In this document: in pieces, positions 34,527 through 45,783 of the stretch | Numbering within the stretch: the first letter of the stretch is position 1 | Layout of the letters: each line of letters opens with the position of its first letter | NCBI GenBank assembly: GCA_039881045.1 | Contig: JAYWVB010000044.1 | Coordinates: 186,001-250,000, forward strand | Direction: 5' to 3' | Origin: Chaetomium olivaceum | Taxonomy: Eukaryota > Ascomycota > Sordariomycetes > Sordariales > Chaetomiaceae | Length of the DNA: 64,000 nt | Notes under the pieces: model-generated | The model's input: the letters and a program-made list of their open reading frames with translations, nothing else | Database searches by the model: none | Told to the model about the DNA's origin: nothing | Translations under genes and position numbers: made by a program

Positions 34527-36416
34527 ATGCCGCCGACGCTTGATCTCGGCAGGACTTCCCACGGCAAAGTCGGTATCGCACCGCCTCGTATCAATCTCCG
34601 TCGGGCCGCCTCTTACCAACATGAGCGGGACCGAGGGCCGCTTTCTTCCACGTCATCGCGGTTTACTTTCAATCACCTGGTCTTCTCACCTCCTCCATCA
34701 CCTGGGCTTCCCTCGCTCTCACCTCCAGCAAAGAAACCGAAGCGACAATTATTCGGCACCATACGTCCGCTCAGGGTTCTCCGTTACGCCATCCGGCTGC
34801 TGAGTGTCATCGTGGTTTTCTTCGTGGCACTGGAGGTTCTTACCAGGTTCTTTGGCGAGTCAACGCCGACACCGACAGAACCTGCGAGAACTGTTCAAAA
34901 GGAAGTTGAGCCCGAGACCGGGATGGTTTCACAGAAGGCAGTGCCCGATTTTCCGACTCCGATTGTGGTAACCGATGATCGGGGACGAGCGAAGTGGACT
35001 GTATCGATACCGCCAGGGTCCGAGTTCCCTCTAGGGATGAGCCAATACGTGGATATGTGCCTGAAGTGCCGACAGGTGGCGGCGCGGACTCGGCATCTGC
35101 GATCTCACGGACACGGCCTGCATCAAGTCTCGTTGGGGTTCGGCTCCGACCCGGCGGATGACTTTATTGATGTGCGGGAGGCGGAAAAGGCCGGGTATTT
35201 CGCCGGTGTTCAGAAATATGACGGGGGGGTTGCAAGAGGAGCCGAAGCGGGGAAGATGGCGTGCAAAAAGAGCCTGACGTTTGTGCTCGAGTCGAGTGAC
35301 GCCGGCTTGGGGAAGACGTTGATGATGCTTTGGATCGCGTATGGTTTGGCCGAGAAGGAGGGCCGTGCTTTTTTCATCGACGACACCCGATGGGCGTACG
35401 GAAAGTTCACGGCTCTCTTCCAACCCCCACCTGTCCCAGAGTGCTCGGCACCACCCAGCCACGAGATCCTCCCCTGTCCACGCCATACCCGGCACTTGGT
35501 GGCATCCGCCGCAACGATGGACGTCTTATTCGGGAGCTTGACCGAGAGCGCCGACCCCCCATCTGAGTCACACGACCGAGCGCTGCGGAAAACCCAATTC
35601 AACCTTGCCCGCCGGGGTTATGAAGCGCTGGCCCGAATGAACAAGGACGACGGCGAGTACGTTGACGCTCGTGTCCGCGAGCTGATAGATATGAGGACAG
35701 TGCCCAAGTCCAAAGGCCATCGTAACGGCCTTGCTGTCGGGGTGCACATCCGCCGCGGCGACCGGCATCCTCTCGAGTTCCAGTACCGACATTCATACAT
35801 GCCACTCAACCTCTACACCGACACGGCGTACGAGATCATCGAGTCCCAGTTCAACCACACCAACACCGGCATTTTCGGCGGCAGCAGTAGCCCCGAGGAC
35901 GCCGCCGCCGCTAAGGAGCAGAGCATCGTCGTGCTCGCGTCGGACGACCCGATGGTCTACGAGAGCGCCGAGCTCGCCGGCACTACCAGTCGCGCCCAGG
36001 AGCGCATCAAGCTGGCCAGCAAGCAGAACATACAGAATACCAACCAGGACAAGTCAGTCATGCGCAAGTTCGTGGACGAGACTTTTGGCTGGGAGGGCGG
36101 GTTCTTCGCCCCCATGTTCTGGAACCTCGGCGTGTCATCCGCCCATGCCACAGCCGCACCGGACGCCAGCATCCCGGCCGGCGGTGGCGATGCCGTCGCA
36201 CCATCAGCGGAGACCCTCCGGCTTAGGAGCCTGGTGGGTCGCGCGTACATGATGGACCTGACGGTCCTGGCGGACGCGAGCGACGTGGTGGTGTGCACGG
36301 TCAGCGCGGTTGGGTGTCGGTTGCTGGCTGTCATGATGGGGTGGGAGAGTGCCATGGACCAGGGGAACTGGGTCAACATCGATGGCGGGTACGGGTGGCT
36401 GGGGTTAGAGTGGTGA
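34527..36416 (+). CDS. Type II membrane protein, GT23/fucosyltransferase-like
   Basis: A single exon encodes 629 aa. The basic, Ser/Pro-rich cytosolic N-terminus is followed by one membrane anchor (RLLSVIVVFFVALEVLTRF, about 90-108), then a stem and a lumenal domain. Conserved-looking blocks are SLTFVLESSDAGLGKTLMML, EGRAFFIDDTRWAYGKFTAL, a Cys-containing PPPVPECSAPPSHEILPCPRH, and GLAVGVHIRRGDRHPLEF. In the last, HIRRGD starts at His407, the HxRRGD signature of alpha-1,6-fucosyltransferase-like (GT23) and related folds. Near the C-terminus VVVLASDDPMVYES is the nucleotide-sugar-binding-like strand, and MMDLTVLADASDVVVCTVSA is the usual end block. Fungi generally lack core alpha-1,6-fucosylation, so the donor and acceptor are unknown. 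Golgi location is inferred. It is intact, and CYP51 lies downstream on the same strand without obvious functional link. Confidence 0.75.
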   Translation: MPPTLDLGRTSHGKVGIAPPRINLRRAASYQHERDRGPLSSTSSRFTFNHLVFSPPPSPGLPSLSPPAKKPKRQLFGTIRPLRVLRYAIRLLSVIVVFFVALEVLTRFFGESTPTPTEPARTVQKEVEPETGMVSQKAVPDFPTPIVVTDDRGRAKWTVSIPPGSEFPLGMSQYVDMCLKCRQVAARTRHLRSHGHGLHQVSLGFGSDPADDFIDVREAEKAGYFAGVQKYDGGVARGAEAGKMACKKSLTFVLESSDAGLGKTLMMLWIAYGLAEKEGRAFFIDDTRWAYGKFTALFQPPPVPECSAPPSHEILPCPRHTRHLVASAATMDVLFGSLTESADPPSESHDRALRKTQFNLARRGYEALARMNKDDGEYVDARVRELIDMRTVPKSKGHRNGLAVGVHIRRGDRHPLEFQYRHSYMPLNLYTDTAYEIIESQFNHTNTGIFGGSSSPEDAAAAKEQSIVVLASDDPMVYESAELAGTTSRAQERIKLASKQNIQNTNQDKSVMRKFVDETFGWEGGFFAPMFWNLGVSSAHATAAPDASIPAGGGDAVAPSAETLRLRSLVGRAYMMDLTVLADASDVVVCTVSAVGCRLLAVMMGWESAMDQGNWVNIDGGYGWLGLEW

Positions 36417-37428
36417 GCAGTGCAGCGTTGGGGCATCCTAGCATTTTTCCTTCCCTATCTCGTTTATCAGCATCTAGAAGGGCGTTTACTGGCGTTATTT
36501 GTCGTGGGTGGCGGGGGGCTTACGAGCGAAGTTGGAGAGAGACATTTTATCTGGGGAGCATGATACCACAACGCATCGTTTTCGTAAGGTCTTCTAATAA
36601 CTACTCGGTTTAGCTGTTACATGTATGGTACTCGTCGCTATTGCATACACACTCGCTCTCGCAAGGGATAAAAATGGAGATAGATTGACATGGAAGACTG
36701 GAGAGAGAGTGAACAGGATGGCGTGTAGCATTCTGTCGCCTGTTAGTTCCACATCAACAACTCACAAACAGGGTTGAGGTATGGAGTTTGTTTACATTCA
36801 GTGCCTCGACAAGGCATGGCGGATGAGGTCAAGGGTTAGGGGTAAGTGCTGCATTCATCGGACCTTGGCAGGGGCTCTCGCTCCTGGCTTCATCCGATCC
36901 ACTTCCTCACGTGTTCGGTAGTCGCGGGAGTTACCTGCATCGTGCCTCACCGCGACCAACAACTGCGCGCTCTCTATGATCGTATTCGGAATCTTCACAA
37001 CTCTCCACCTGTAGGTCTCGGTTGGACAACCCGAATCCGCCATCTCAGGAGACGTCAGCGCGTCGTTCTAGAACCAAAGCGTGGGAATGGCCGTCAAGCA
37101 TTGGCTGCGTACGATGGTGCGCTCTTGTGGCATGATGCGGCCAAGGGTACTAAGGTACATCGATTGAATGCGAATACGAATACCACACCTCATTGGCTGC
37201 AAATCTCAGGATCATCAAATGCCCCCATCGTTTGCCAATGGCTCCCGTTCCCCTGGAACAATCGCTGGCGAAAAAAGTAGACGGTTTCTACCAACGTTAA
37301 ATACGTCCTCCCTCCCGCCACTCTGGGACTTTTTTTCTGCAGGACGACAAGATCTCGAGTTCACACCCACGACTTGACGCCCCACGATCTTTTTTCTTCC
37401 TTCTTGCAATCCTCTGCTCTTGCGCAGG
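36417..37428. other. CYP51 upstream region
   Basis: This is 1.0 kb between tandem genes. It contains a palindromic E-box CACGTG (36908-36913) and TCGTAT (36980-36985), then a CT-rich leader (about 37380-37425). No coding frame is supported. Regulatory meaning is speculative. Confidence 0.45.
36908..36913. promoter_or_regulatory. E-box CACGTG upstream of CYP51
   Basis: A perfect CACGTG palindrome lies about 515 bp before the CYP51 start. bHLH factors, including SREBP-type regulators of sterol genes, bind E-box or related sites, so the position is suggestive only; single six-base matches occur by chance. Confidence 0.25.
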
Positions 37429-39174
37429 ATGGGTCTCATCCAGGACCTTGGAGGCCCGCTGGCCGAAGCGTTCGCGCGTCTCGGACTGGCCTCACAGATC
37501 GGTGTCGCGATCGGAAGCTTCCTGTTCCTGAGCGTCTTCTTGAACGTGCTCAAGCAGGTGCTTTTCAGGAACCCCAATGAGCCTCCCCTCGTCTTCCACT
37601 GGTTCCCCTTTGTGGGCAGCACCATCACCTACGGCATGGACCCTCCGCGCTTCTTCAAGGAAAACAAGGAAAAGGTGAGCACAACACGCCAGAGCAAAAA
37701 CTTCCCATTCACCGCTGCTCTGCATCGATTGACCCAGCCCTTCTAACGCTTTACCCTTGACAGTACGGCGAGTGCTTCACCTTCATCCTGCTCGGCAAGA
37801 AGACGACCGTCTACGTCGGACCTAAGGGCAACGAGTTCATCCTGAACGGCAAGATCCGCGACGTTTGCGCCGAAGAAATCTACACCGTCCTCACCACCCC
37901 CGTCTTTGGCAAGGATGTTGTCTATGACTGCCCGAACTCGAAGCTCATGGAGCAGAAGAAGGTTGGTTGGCTGAACACACAAAGAAGACTAGCGGATCGG
38001 TGAGCTGACTTTGGTGGCATGACAGTTCATGAAGGTTGCCCTCACCACAGAGGCTTTCCGCTCCTATGTTCCCATCATCTCGGACGAGGTCACGAACTAC
38101 TTTAAGCGGGCCGCCGACTTTAAGGGTCAGTCCGGCGTCGTCAACATCTGCCCCAAGATGGCCCAAATTACCATCTTCACCGCCTCTCACGCGCTGCAAG
38201 GCAAGGAGATCCGCGACAAGTTCGACGTGAGCCTGGCCGACCTCTACCACGATCTCGACATGGGTTTCTCCCCCATCAACTTCATGCTGCACTGGGCCCC
38301 GCTCCCCTGGAACAACCGCCGCGACCACGCTCAGAGGACCGTCGCCAAGATCTACATGGACACAATCAAGTCGCGCCGCGAGTCGGGACAGACGGGTGCG
38401 CAGGATATGATGTACCACCTAATGAACTCGACCTACAAGAACGGCGTCAAGGTCCCGGACCACGAGATCGCCCACATGATGATCGCCCTCCTGATGGCCG
38501 GCCAGCACTCTTCGTCGTCTACCAGCTCCTGGATCATGCTCTACCTGGCCGCGCGCCCCGACATTATGGAGGACCTCTACCAGGAGCAAATCAAGAACCT
38601 CGGCGCCGACCTCCCGCCCCTGAAGTACGAGGACCTGGCCAAGCTCCCGCTCAACCAGGCCGTCATCAAGGAGACGCTCCGCCTCAACGCCCCCATCCAC
38701 TCCATCATGCGCGCCGTCAAGCAGCCGATGCCCGTCCCCAACACCAAGTATGTCATCCCCACCAACCACGTCCTCCTCGCCGCGCCCGGCGTCTCGGCCG
38801 TGGACGCGCAGTACTTCCCGCAGCCCGACCTCTGGGAGCCCCACCGCTGGGAGAAGGAATCGCCGCTGGCGCCCAGCATGGTGCGCAACGAGGAGCCCGA
38901 GGACGCCGACGACGAGAAGATCGACTATGGCTACGGCCTGGTCAGCAAGGGCGCCGCTTCCCCTTACCTGCCCTTCGGCGCCGGCCGCCACCGCTGCATT
39001 GGTGAGAACTTTGCCAACGTCCAGCTGCAGACCATTGTGGCCATGACGGTGCGCCTGTTCAAGTTCCGCAACGTGGATGGCAGCAACAAGGTCATTGGTA
39101 CCGATTATGCTTCGCTGTTCTCGCGCCCGCTGGAGCCGGCGAACATTTACTGGGAGAGGAGGGACAAGGAGTAG
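37429..39174 (+). CDS. CYP51: Sterol 14-alpha-demethylase, CYP51B-like
   Basis: This ER-membrane cytochrome P450 removes the 14-alpha methyl of lanosterol/eburicol in ergosterol synthesis and is the azole target. Exons are 37429..37674, 37764..37961 and 38026..39174, giving 530 aa. There is an N-terminal membrane anchor (GSFLFLSVFLNVL). The substrate-site block FGKDVVYDCPNSKLMEQKK carries an unaltered Tyr at residue 136, the position often changed in azole resistance. The I-helix is IALLMAGQHSSSSTSS, ExxR is ETLR at 364-367, and the haem loop FGAGRHRCIGE has Cys472 as ligand. The wording FMKVALTTEAFRSYV and the acidic insert EEPEDADDEKIDYGYG favour the B-type paralogue. The ATG at 37429 follows a CT-rich leader. 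It is intact. Confidence 0.97.
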
Positions 39175-40777
39175 GGTGGTGGTGGTTAGAGTGAAGAGAT
39201 CAGAGTAATGTCACGGAAATAGACGGGACGCCCTGGGGAAGGGAGGGGAGGGGCTGATGATGATTTTGGCGTTGGCTGCCTATGTGTATATATGCTGGAT
39301 GGACATGACCGGGCCCGGGGAACAATCACACTGGTCGGATCTGGATTGGCCAACTAACTAGGCCAAGGGGAAGAAGCATAACTAGAATATTAATCCTAAT
39401 ACTCGTCCATGACCGGTCTTGGCATTGCCTTTGAGAGGGTCGCTGAATTGGTTATTTTGGTGTACAGTGGTGTGGCGGGGGTGAGGCTTTCGGGCGAAGG
39501 ATTAGAGGCGACCGCCCTTTGTGTCACCTCAAGCTCGCATTCCTTAATAGGCAACGCGAGTTGGCTGGTTGTCGGTCAGCGGCGATTGGGCCTTGCCCCA
39601 TCCGATGTTTCCCCCTTTTTTTTGGCTTGTTTCTTGTTTCTCTGCGCGGCAAAGGATGCGATTTGAAAGAACACGTTGCGGGACGCGAATGAGTCACGAC
39701 GACAACACAGTCATTGGTTTCATCATCGGCCTTGAGCTTCAGGTGATGATTTTGTGGGGGGTCTTGGAACAGCCATAAGGAGATTAGGAGAGAGGTGATA
39801 CGATAAAGACACTCTGTCTTTCGAGGCCCGGCCCTGTGTCTGATTCGTGACATCGCATCTTTAGCTAGGTGTTGGTGTCCGAGACGGGAGATCTTGATTT
39901 GGGAGGTATTGAGTCATTCGTTATCAGTAGGATGGCATGCCGGTATTTCGCTTAGATCGAGTCATCGTGATGGGTGGTTAATTGCATCTTCATGGTGTGT
40001 TGTTCACGGTTCTCGAGGTTGGTTCCGAATGGGATTCGGCGCATTGCTGAATATTCTTGCTACGAGACACGAAAGAGGCCAAACATAAACTATTTTACAG
40101 AGAATTGTTTACACCAGTCGACAGGAATTTGAGATGGGCATATTCAATACCGACATGCTGAAATGTAAACGGAGGAGTAGGCTAGTGGAAGAAACAGGTT
40201 GTAGAATTCAGAGTTAGGACTATTGTACAGTACATCATGAGCCAGCGGCCTAACGAGGACAACTGGATGGGAGAAGTACATTCGTAACAATGCCCACCAA
40301 CATGTGCCGTTCAAGAGACCGGGTCTCAAAGGCTTCGCCGCCGTTGGGTTCGGCGCCTGGGCCGCATGCGGCGTCCAGTCATTTGGGATCAAGCAAGTAA
40401 TACCGGTGCTGAGCGTGGGCGCCCGCTAAAACGGCTTTTGTTTCAGTGCTGAAGACAACCTGGAAGCTGGCTATAGATATGGCCGGTGAAATGTGTCCTT
40501 TCTCGTCAGGTCCAGTGTGTTCCAGCAGTGCTCGGAGGTATGGACTACTCTCAGGGGCTTTGGTCTGCGCCTTTTGGACACCCTGTTCTGTATTTTGGGA
40601 TTGGTTTTCTCTATATAGAACACACTGAACATCTGGTTTCTCAATTGAGCCTTCACTAAGCAAGACGAGCTAGTGTTGCTATTGTTTACTTCACTCCTGA
40701 ACCTATTCGCACTTACACCTGCCACACGAAGCACATCAACACGACGCAACAGCATTTTACACCGAAGTAAATACACC
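39175..40777. other. Intergenic, CYP51 to HSP70-HDEL
   Basis: This is 1.6 kb between tandem genes. Overlapping short frames on both strands (39409..39666 +, 39524..39853 -, 40379..40663 -, 40471..41133 -) are not supported; the last runs antisense through the HSP70 first exon. No RNA gene was recognised. Confidence 0.5.
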
Positions 40778-43535
40778 ATGGCAAGAAAAATACACTCTAA
40801 CAGACGGCAGATCCCTTTAGGGATTGGCATTCTCTTATTCTTCCTTATTCTTATCTGCCCTCTCGCCGTCCTCCCAGTTGCCAGCGCCACTAAGACCACC
40901 GACATCGAACAAGGAGAACACGTCATTGGCATTGACCTCGGGACAACATATTCGTGTGTCGGCGTTATGAAGGGTGGCAAGGTAGACATACTGGTCAACG
41001 ACCAAGGTATGTATGGATGGGCTGCGGGGTCCTTGTCCTGAACGAGTATTGACTTGGAACAGGAAACAGAATAACACCGAGTTATGTCGCGTTCGCCGAG
41101 AACGGGGAACGCCTTATTGGTATAGCCTCTCATATTTCTCTACCTCCGATAATGCTTCAGATGATGAATGACTGACATGTGCACCCCGCCCTAGGAGACG
41201 CAGCGAAGAACCAATTTGCGAGTAATCCAACGAATACAATCTTCGACATAAAGTCAGACGCCCCCCCTACCCTGACTCGATACCGTGTGTTGACTGACAC
41301 CCACTCCCTAGACGGTTGATAGGACGAAGCTTTTCGGATAAAGAAGTACAAGCAGACATAAAACACATGCCATTCAAGGTTGTTGCAGGCCCGGGGGACA
41401 AACCGCTGGTTGAAGTCGACGTAGCAGGCAAGGCTCGACAGTTTAGCCCCGAGGAGATTAGCGCCATGGTACTCGGGAAGATGAAGGACGTGGCCGAATC
41501 CTATCTCGGCCAGAAGTAATGCCCAACCTATACCCCCCCTCGGGCAAAAGCTCAGCTGTACTCACAATCGATAGGGTCAAGCATGCCGTGGTCACGGTGC
41601 CAGCCTACTTCAACGACAAGCAAAGACAAGCAACCAAGGACGCCGGCACCATCGCGGGCCTCAACGTCCTCCGCGTCGTTAACGAGCCCACGGCGGCATC
41701 AATCGCATATGGCCTCGACAAGGTACGACGTCCCCCCCTCCCCTCCCCCCTTACGGCACTTCACAACCGCAACGCGACCCCAGCTAACCACCACCACCAC
41801 CCCGCCCTCCTCCAACAGAACGACGGCACCGAGCGCACCGTCCTTGTCTACGACCTCGGCGGCGGCACCTTCGACGTCTCGCTCGTCACCATCGACGAGG
41901 GCGTCTTCGAGGTGCTCGCAACAGCAGGCAACACGCGCCTGGGCGGCGAGGACTTCGACAACCGCGTCATCGACCACCTCGCCAAGACCTTCCAGGCCAA
42001 GCATGACTTGGATTTGCGGGGGGACGCCAAGGCGATGGGCAAGCTGAAGCGCGAGGCGGAGAAGGCGAAACGCGCGCTCTCGTCGCAGCTCTCGACGAGG
42101 GTTGAGATCGAGGGGCTGTTTGGCGGGGTGGATTTTGAGGAGACGCTGACGCAGGCCAAGTTTGAGCAGTTGAATGTGGCGTTGTTTCGGAAGACGCTGG
42201 AGTCGGTGAGGCAGGTGTTGAAGGATGCGAAGGTGGATAAGGCGGATGTGACGGATATTGTGTTGGTGGGCGGGTCGACGCGGATTCCCAAGATTCGGGG
42301 GCTGGTGGAGGAGTTTTTTGGAAGAAGGCCAGCGGGGGAGTCAACCCTGACGAGGCGGTGGCATTTGGCGCGGCTGTTCAGGGAGGGGTGAGTATTTCTC
42401 TGCTCCTACTGAGGTGTGTGGTTGTGAGCGCGGCTAACGATAACTTCTTGGATAGATCCTCGGAGGGTTAGATGATGTGAGATTGCTCGTGGTTCGGGAT
42501 GGACGTTTTGACTCTGGCTAACTATCTGGCGGTAGGATGTTACAAAATGCGGATTACTCATGGATGTGAACCCCCTTACCCTAGGGATCGAGACGGCAGG
42601 AGGCGTGATGGTAGGTTTTACGGGATACAGGGCAAAGGGTTGAGTTAGTCGATACTAACTAGGGAATAGGCAGAACTGATCCGACGCAACACTGCTATCC
42701 CAACGGTTGGTCACCATACCCCCATCGCTTGCCTTGCGTGTAATATCAATATTTACTGACGCGGTCACCTATCAGCAGCATAAATCCCAGATATTTTCCA
42801 CCACAGGCGGTAAGTCTTTATTCTCGGCTTGGCAGATTGACACCAGGGCTAACCTGTTTATTAGACAACCAGCCCTCGGTCATGATCAAAGTATATGAGG
42901 GCGAGAGATCGATGACCAAGGACAACAATCTGCTCGGCAAGTTCGAGCTCACGGGTATACCGCCGGCACCACGTGGAGTCCCCCAAATCGAGGTTTCGTT
43001 TGCCGTTGACGCGAATGGCATTCTCGAGGTTTCGGCAATGGATAAGGGTACCGGGCGGAAGGAAACAATCACGGTCAGCAACGATGGTAGCCGCCTGAGC
43101 CAGGAGGAAATCGAACGCATGATTACGGAAGCAGAGCAGTTCGCCGACTCGGACAAGGAGGCTCGGGAGCGTATCGAGGCGCGAAACGGCCTCGAGAACT
43201 ACGCTTTCGGCTTGAAGGGCCAGCTTGAGGATGGCAATGGACTCGGTGGGAAGATTGACGACGAGGAGAGGGAGACGGTAAGTTGTCGTCTGCTCCGCTG
43301 GAAACTTTCCATTGGAAACTGAACATGGCGCTTACAACCTTCACAGCTTCGGGACGCCGTGAGAGAAGCGACTGCTTGGGTCAACGAGTACGGGGAAACG
43401 GCAACCGCTGAGGATTTTGCTGAGCAGAGAGAGAAGCTTTCCGATATCGCGCAGCCCATTACTAGCAGACTGTATGATGGTGGCGATTCCGGCGGCGCTG
43501 ACTACGACCAGACCGAGGACCATGACGAGCTCTAA
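40778..43535 (+). CDS. ER-lumenal HSP70 (BiP/Kar2-like) with HDEL, 12 exons, one base missing
   Basis: This chaperone has a cleavable signal (IPLGIGILLFFLILICPLAV), the ATPase domain and substrate-binding domain of HSP70, and a C-terminal HDEL retrieval signal. Exons are 40778..41006, 41063..41119, 41195..41252, 41312..41515, 41575..41722, 41819..42387, 42456..42476, 42536..42610, 42670..42705, 42779..42809, 42865..43277 and 43347..43535. Seen: VIGIDLGTTYSCVGVM, RVVNEPTAASIAYGLDK, VYDLGGGTFDVSLVTIDEG, IVLVGGSTRIPKIR, LLMDVNPLTLGIETAGGVM and DNNLLGKFELTGIPPAPRG. One A is missing near 42325; restoring the count gives ASGGVNPDEAVAFGAAVQGG and 677 codons in all. Parts differ from canonical BiP (VTKCGLLMDV, SQLSTRVEIEGLFGGVDF, short Gly/Asp tail), so this may be the sole BiP or a paralogue. 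Confidence 0.93.
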
Positions 43536-44283
43536 TCGAGTATCCTTGGTTGCTGATCAGTTCTGAGTTTTAGACTCTCATAAAAACAATAACAGCATGA
43601 TACGAGTAAATTTGATCAATTGAGCTTTTTATGGTTTTTGAGTTTTGAGTGCCTGCTTCCAATTACATACCTTAGTAGGTGACTCGGTCTTTGACACGGA
43701 ACGGGAAGGAGTGATATGGCTCTGGAGATGGCTCGAGCTTCAGGAGAATTCGGGCCCACATTAGAGACTGGCTGGGCATGGAGTTTCCCCACAGTTTTGT
43801 TGTGCTGGACTGGGCTTCCCAACGCTCGGCAAGGGGTGGCCAAAATACCGAGGTTCGAGCGTTCACAAGCCGTCTCCACCACCCGAAGAAGTTGCCCGCA
43901 ACCTTGGCCTTCCACCCACCGACTGACTTGGGCGGCTCCACTCGATCAGCTGCTGCGATTATCAACCCATCCACCGCGGTGCGACGTGCCGCAGGTCTTG
44001 CGACCGCAAATGTATCGAGACCTCGAAGAGAGAGAACAATTCGAGTGAAACCAACCACTTTCTGAGCGCAGATTTCGCTGGCTCTTTTGAGGCAAGGCCC
44101 TGTTGTTGAGACCCTGGTCTTGGGCGCTTCCCCAGCCCATTTTTCGGCCCGCTCGCGTCGCCACCTGGAGACGACGGGACAACTGGAAACCCCGCCCGGC
44201 TACCAGCGTCATCGCAGTGAACATTTCTCAACGCACCCCAAAAGCCCGCTGTCAAACAAGCCGCGAGGGAGTTCACACCGGAA
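43536..44283. other. Intergenic, HSP70-HDEL to PEX13
   Basis: This is about 750 bp between tandem genes. Open frames on both strands (43672..44058 -, 43962..44390 -, 43716..44048 +) are overlapping shadows with no recognisable product. Confidence 0.5.
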
Positions 44284-45783
44284 ATGGCATCACCGCCAAA
44301 ACCTTGGGAAAGACCGGGTGCAACGCCCACTGCTTCTGGTATGCATCTCTTTCTGTTTGTTGTGGTGGTTGGACGCTGCAAACATTCCACTAACTAACCA
44401 TGGCAGCAACAGCACCACCGATTCCGTCTTCCACACCGGCAGCAGTGCCCACCGCACTCGCAAACGCCATGACAGCACCAGCAACAGCGACGGCCGCGAC
44501 ACCCTCCGCCGCATCACCCGCGATACCCGCGCGACCAGCAACCTTGACCGCCGCTGTGAACCAGAACGCCGCGGCCTACAGCAGACCACCCTACGGCGCG
44601 TCTCCATACGGCGCCTCCCCATACGGCGCGGCATACTCATCGCCTTACGGCTCACCATACTCTAGGTACGGCGGCGGTATGTATGGCAATAGTATGTACG
44701 GGGGCGGCATGTACGGTGGTGGTCTCGGCGGCGGACTGGGCGGCTACGGCGCCGGCGGCATGTACGGCGGTGGCATGTACGGGGGTATGCCCGGGGGTGT
44801 GCCTGGGGACCCAAACAACCCAGAAAGCCTGACCCAGCGCTTCAACATGAGCACGCAGGCCACTTTCCAGATGTTGGAGGGTGTAGTCGGCGCCTTTGGC
44901 GGGTTCGCTCAGATGCTGGAGAGTACATACATGGCGACGCATTCGAGCTTTTTCGGTAAGTTGTCACCCCTTTTTGAAAAACACAACCACAAGCGCATTT
45001 TTTTCTAACGGATTCTTAGCAATGGTCTCCGTTGCCGAGCAGTTTGGTAACCTCCGGGACACCCTCGGCTCCGTTCTCGGCATCTTCACCATGATGCGCT
45101 GGATCCGGACCTTGATCGCCAAACTGACAGGACGGCCCCCGCCGGTGGATGCCCAGGCGCTCACGCCCGCCTCGTTCGCCCGGTTCGAAGGGCGATCGAG
45201 CCCTGGGGCCGAACGTGGACCGCCCAAGCCCAGCCGCAAGCCCCTATTCTTCTTCATGCTGGCTGCCTTCGGCCTGCCCTACGTCATGAGCAAGGTCATC
45301 CGCTCGCTCGCCGCCAACGCAGAGGAGGAGGAGCGCCGGCGCCACCTTGTGGCCGCGCAGCAGAGCCTCGACCCATCCAAGCTCGAGTTCTGCCGCGTGC
45401 TGTACGAGTTCTCCCCCGCAACTCAGGGCCAGGCCGTCGTCCAGGGTGTCGACCTCGAGGTGCACAGGGGCGACCTGGTGGCTGTGCTGGGCAAGAGCGA
45501 CCCGATGGGCAACCCGAGCGAGTGGTGGAAGTGCCGCGCCCGTGACGGCCGCATCGGTTACCTTCCTGCAACCTTCCTCGAAGTCATGCGCAAGCCGGGC
45601 GCACCCGTCGCCGCCATCAAGGACACCGCCGCGAGCGAGAGCAGCCGCGCCAACTCGTTGACCAGCACCGTCAGCGCCCCGGGCGCCCTGCCCGACGCTT
45701 CCAACGCGGCCCCTCCCCTGCCGTCGACCAAGCTCGGCGACGTCACGCCCGAGAGCTTCCAGAAGTCGCAGTTCTACTCGTAG
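44284..45783 (+). CDS. PEX13: Peroxisomal membrane docking protein Pex13
   Basis: This is part of the peroxisomal import docking complex; it binds Pex14 and the PTS receptors. Exons are 44284..44338, 44407..44955 and 45020..45783, giving 455 aa. Exon 1 encodes the conserved start MASPPKPWERPG, missed if one begins at the later ATG at 44400. A long Ala/Pro/Thr then Tyr/Gly-rich segment (PYGASPYGASPYG, GGGMYGNSMYGGGMYGGG) precedes the helical membrane region (FQMLEGVVGAFGGFAQMLES, FGNLRDTLGSVLGIFTMMRW) and a hydrophobic stretch (FFFMLAAFGLPYVMSKVI). An SH3 domain lies at about 322-392 (CRVLYEFSP, DLVAVLGKSD, EWWKCRARDGRIGYLPATFL). YG-rich Pex13 segments are known to form phase-like import conduits. 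It is intact. Confidence 0.96.
44577..44800 (+). repeat. Tyr/Gly-rich low-complexity coding repeats in PEX13
   Basis: Repeated tacggcgcctccccat-type and ggcggcatgtacggt-type units encode PYGAS and GGMYG motifs. They form the YG domain; copy number is expected to vary. Confidence 0.7.

Noticed and set aside
38419..38991. 190-codon minus-strand open frame
   Set aside because: It is antisense to CYP51 exon 3, with Gly/Val/Leu/Asp-biased shadow composition.
44400..45008. PEX13 beginning at the ATG at 44400
   Set aside because: That ATG lies in the acceptor region of intron 1; the conserved MASPPKPWERPG start at 44284 splices in frame.
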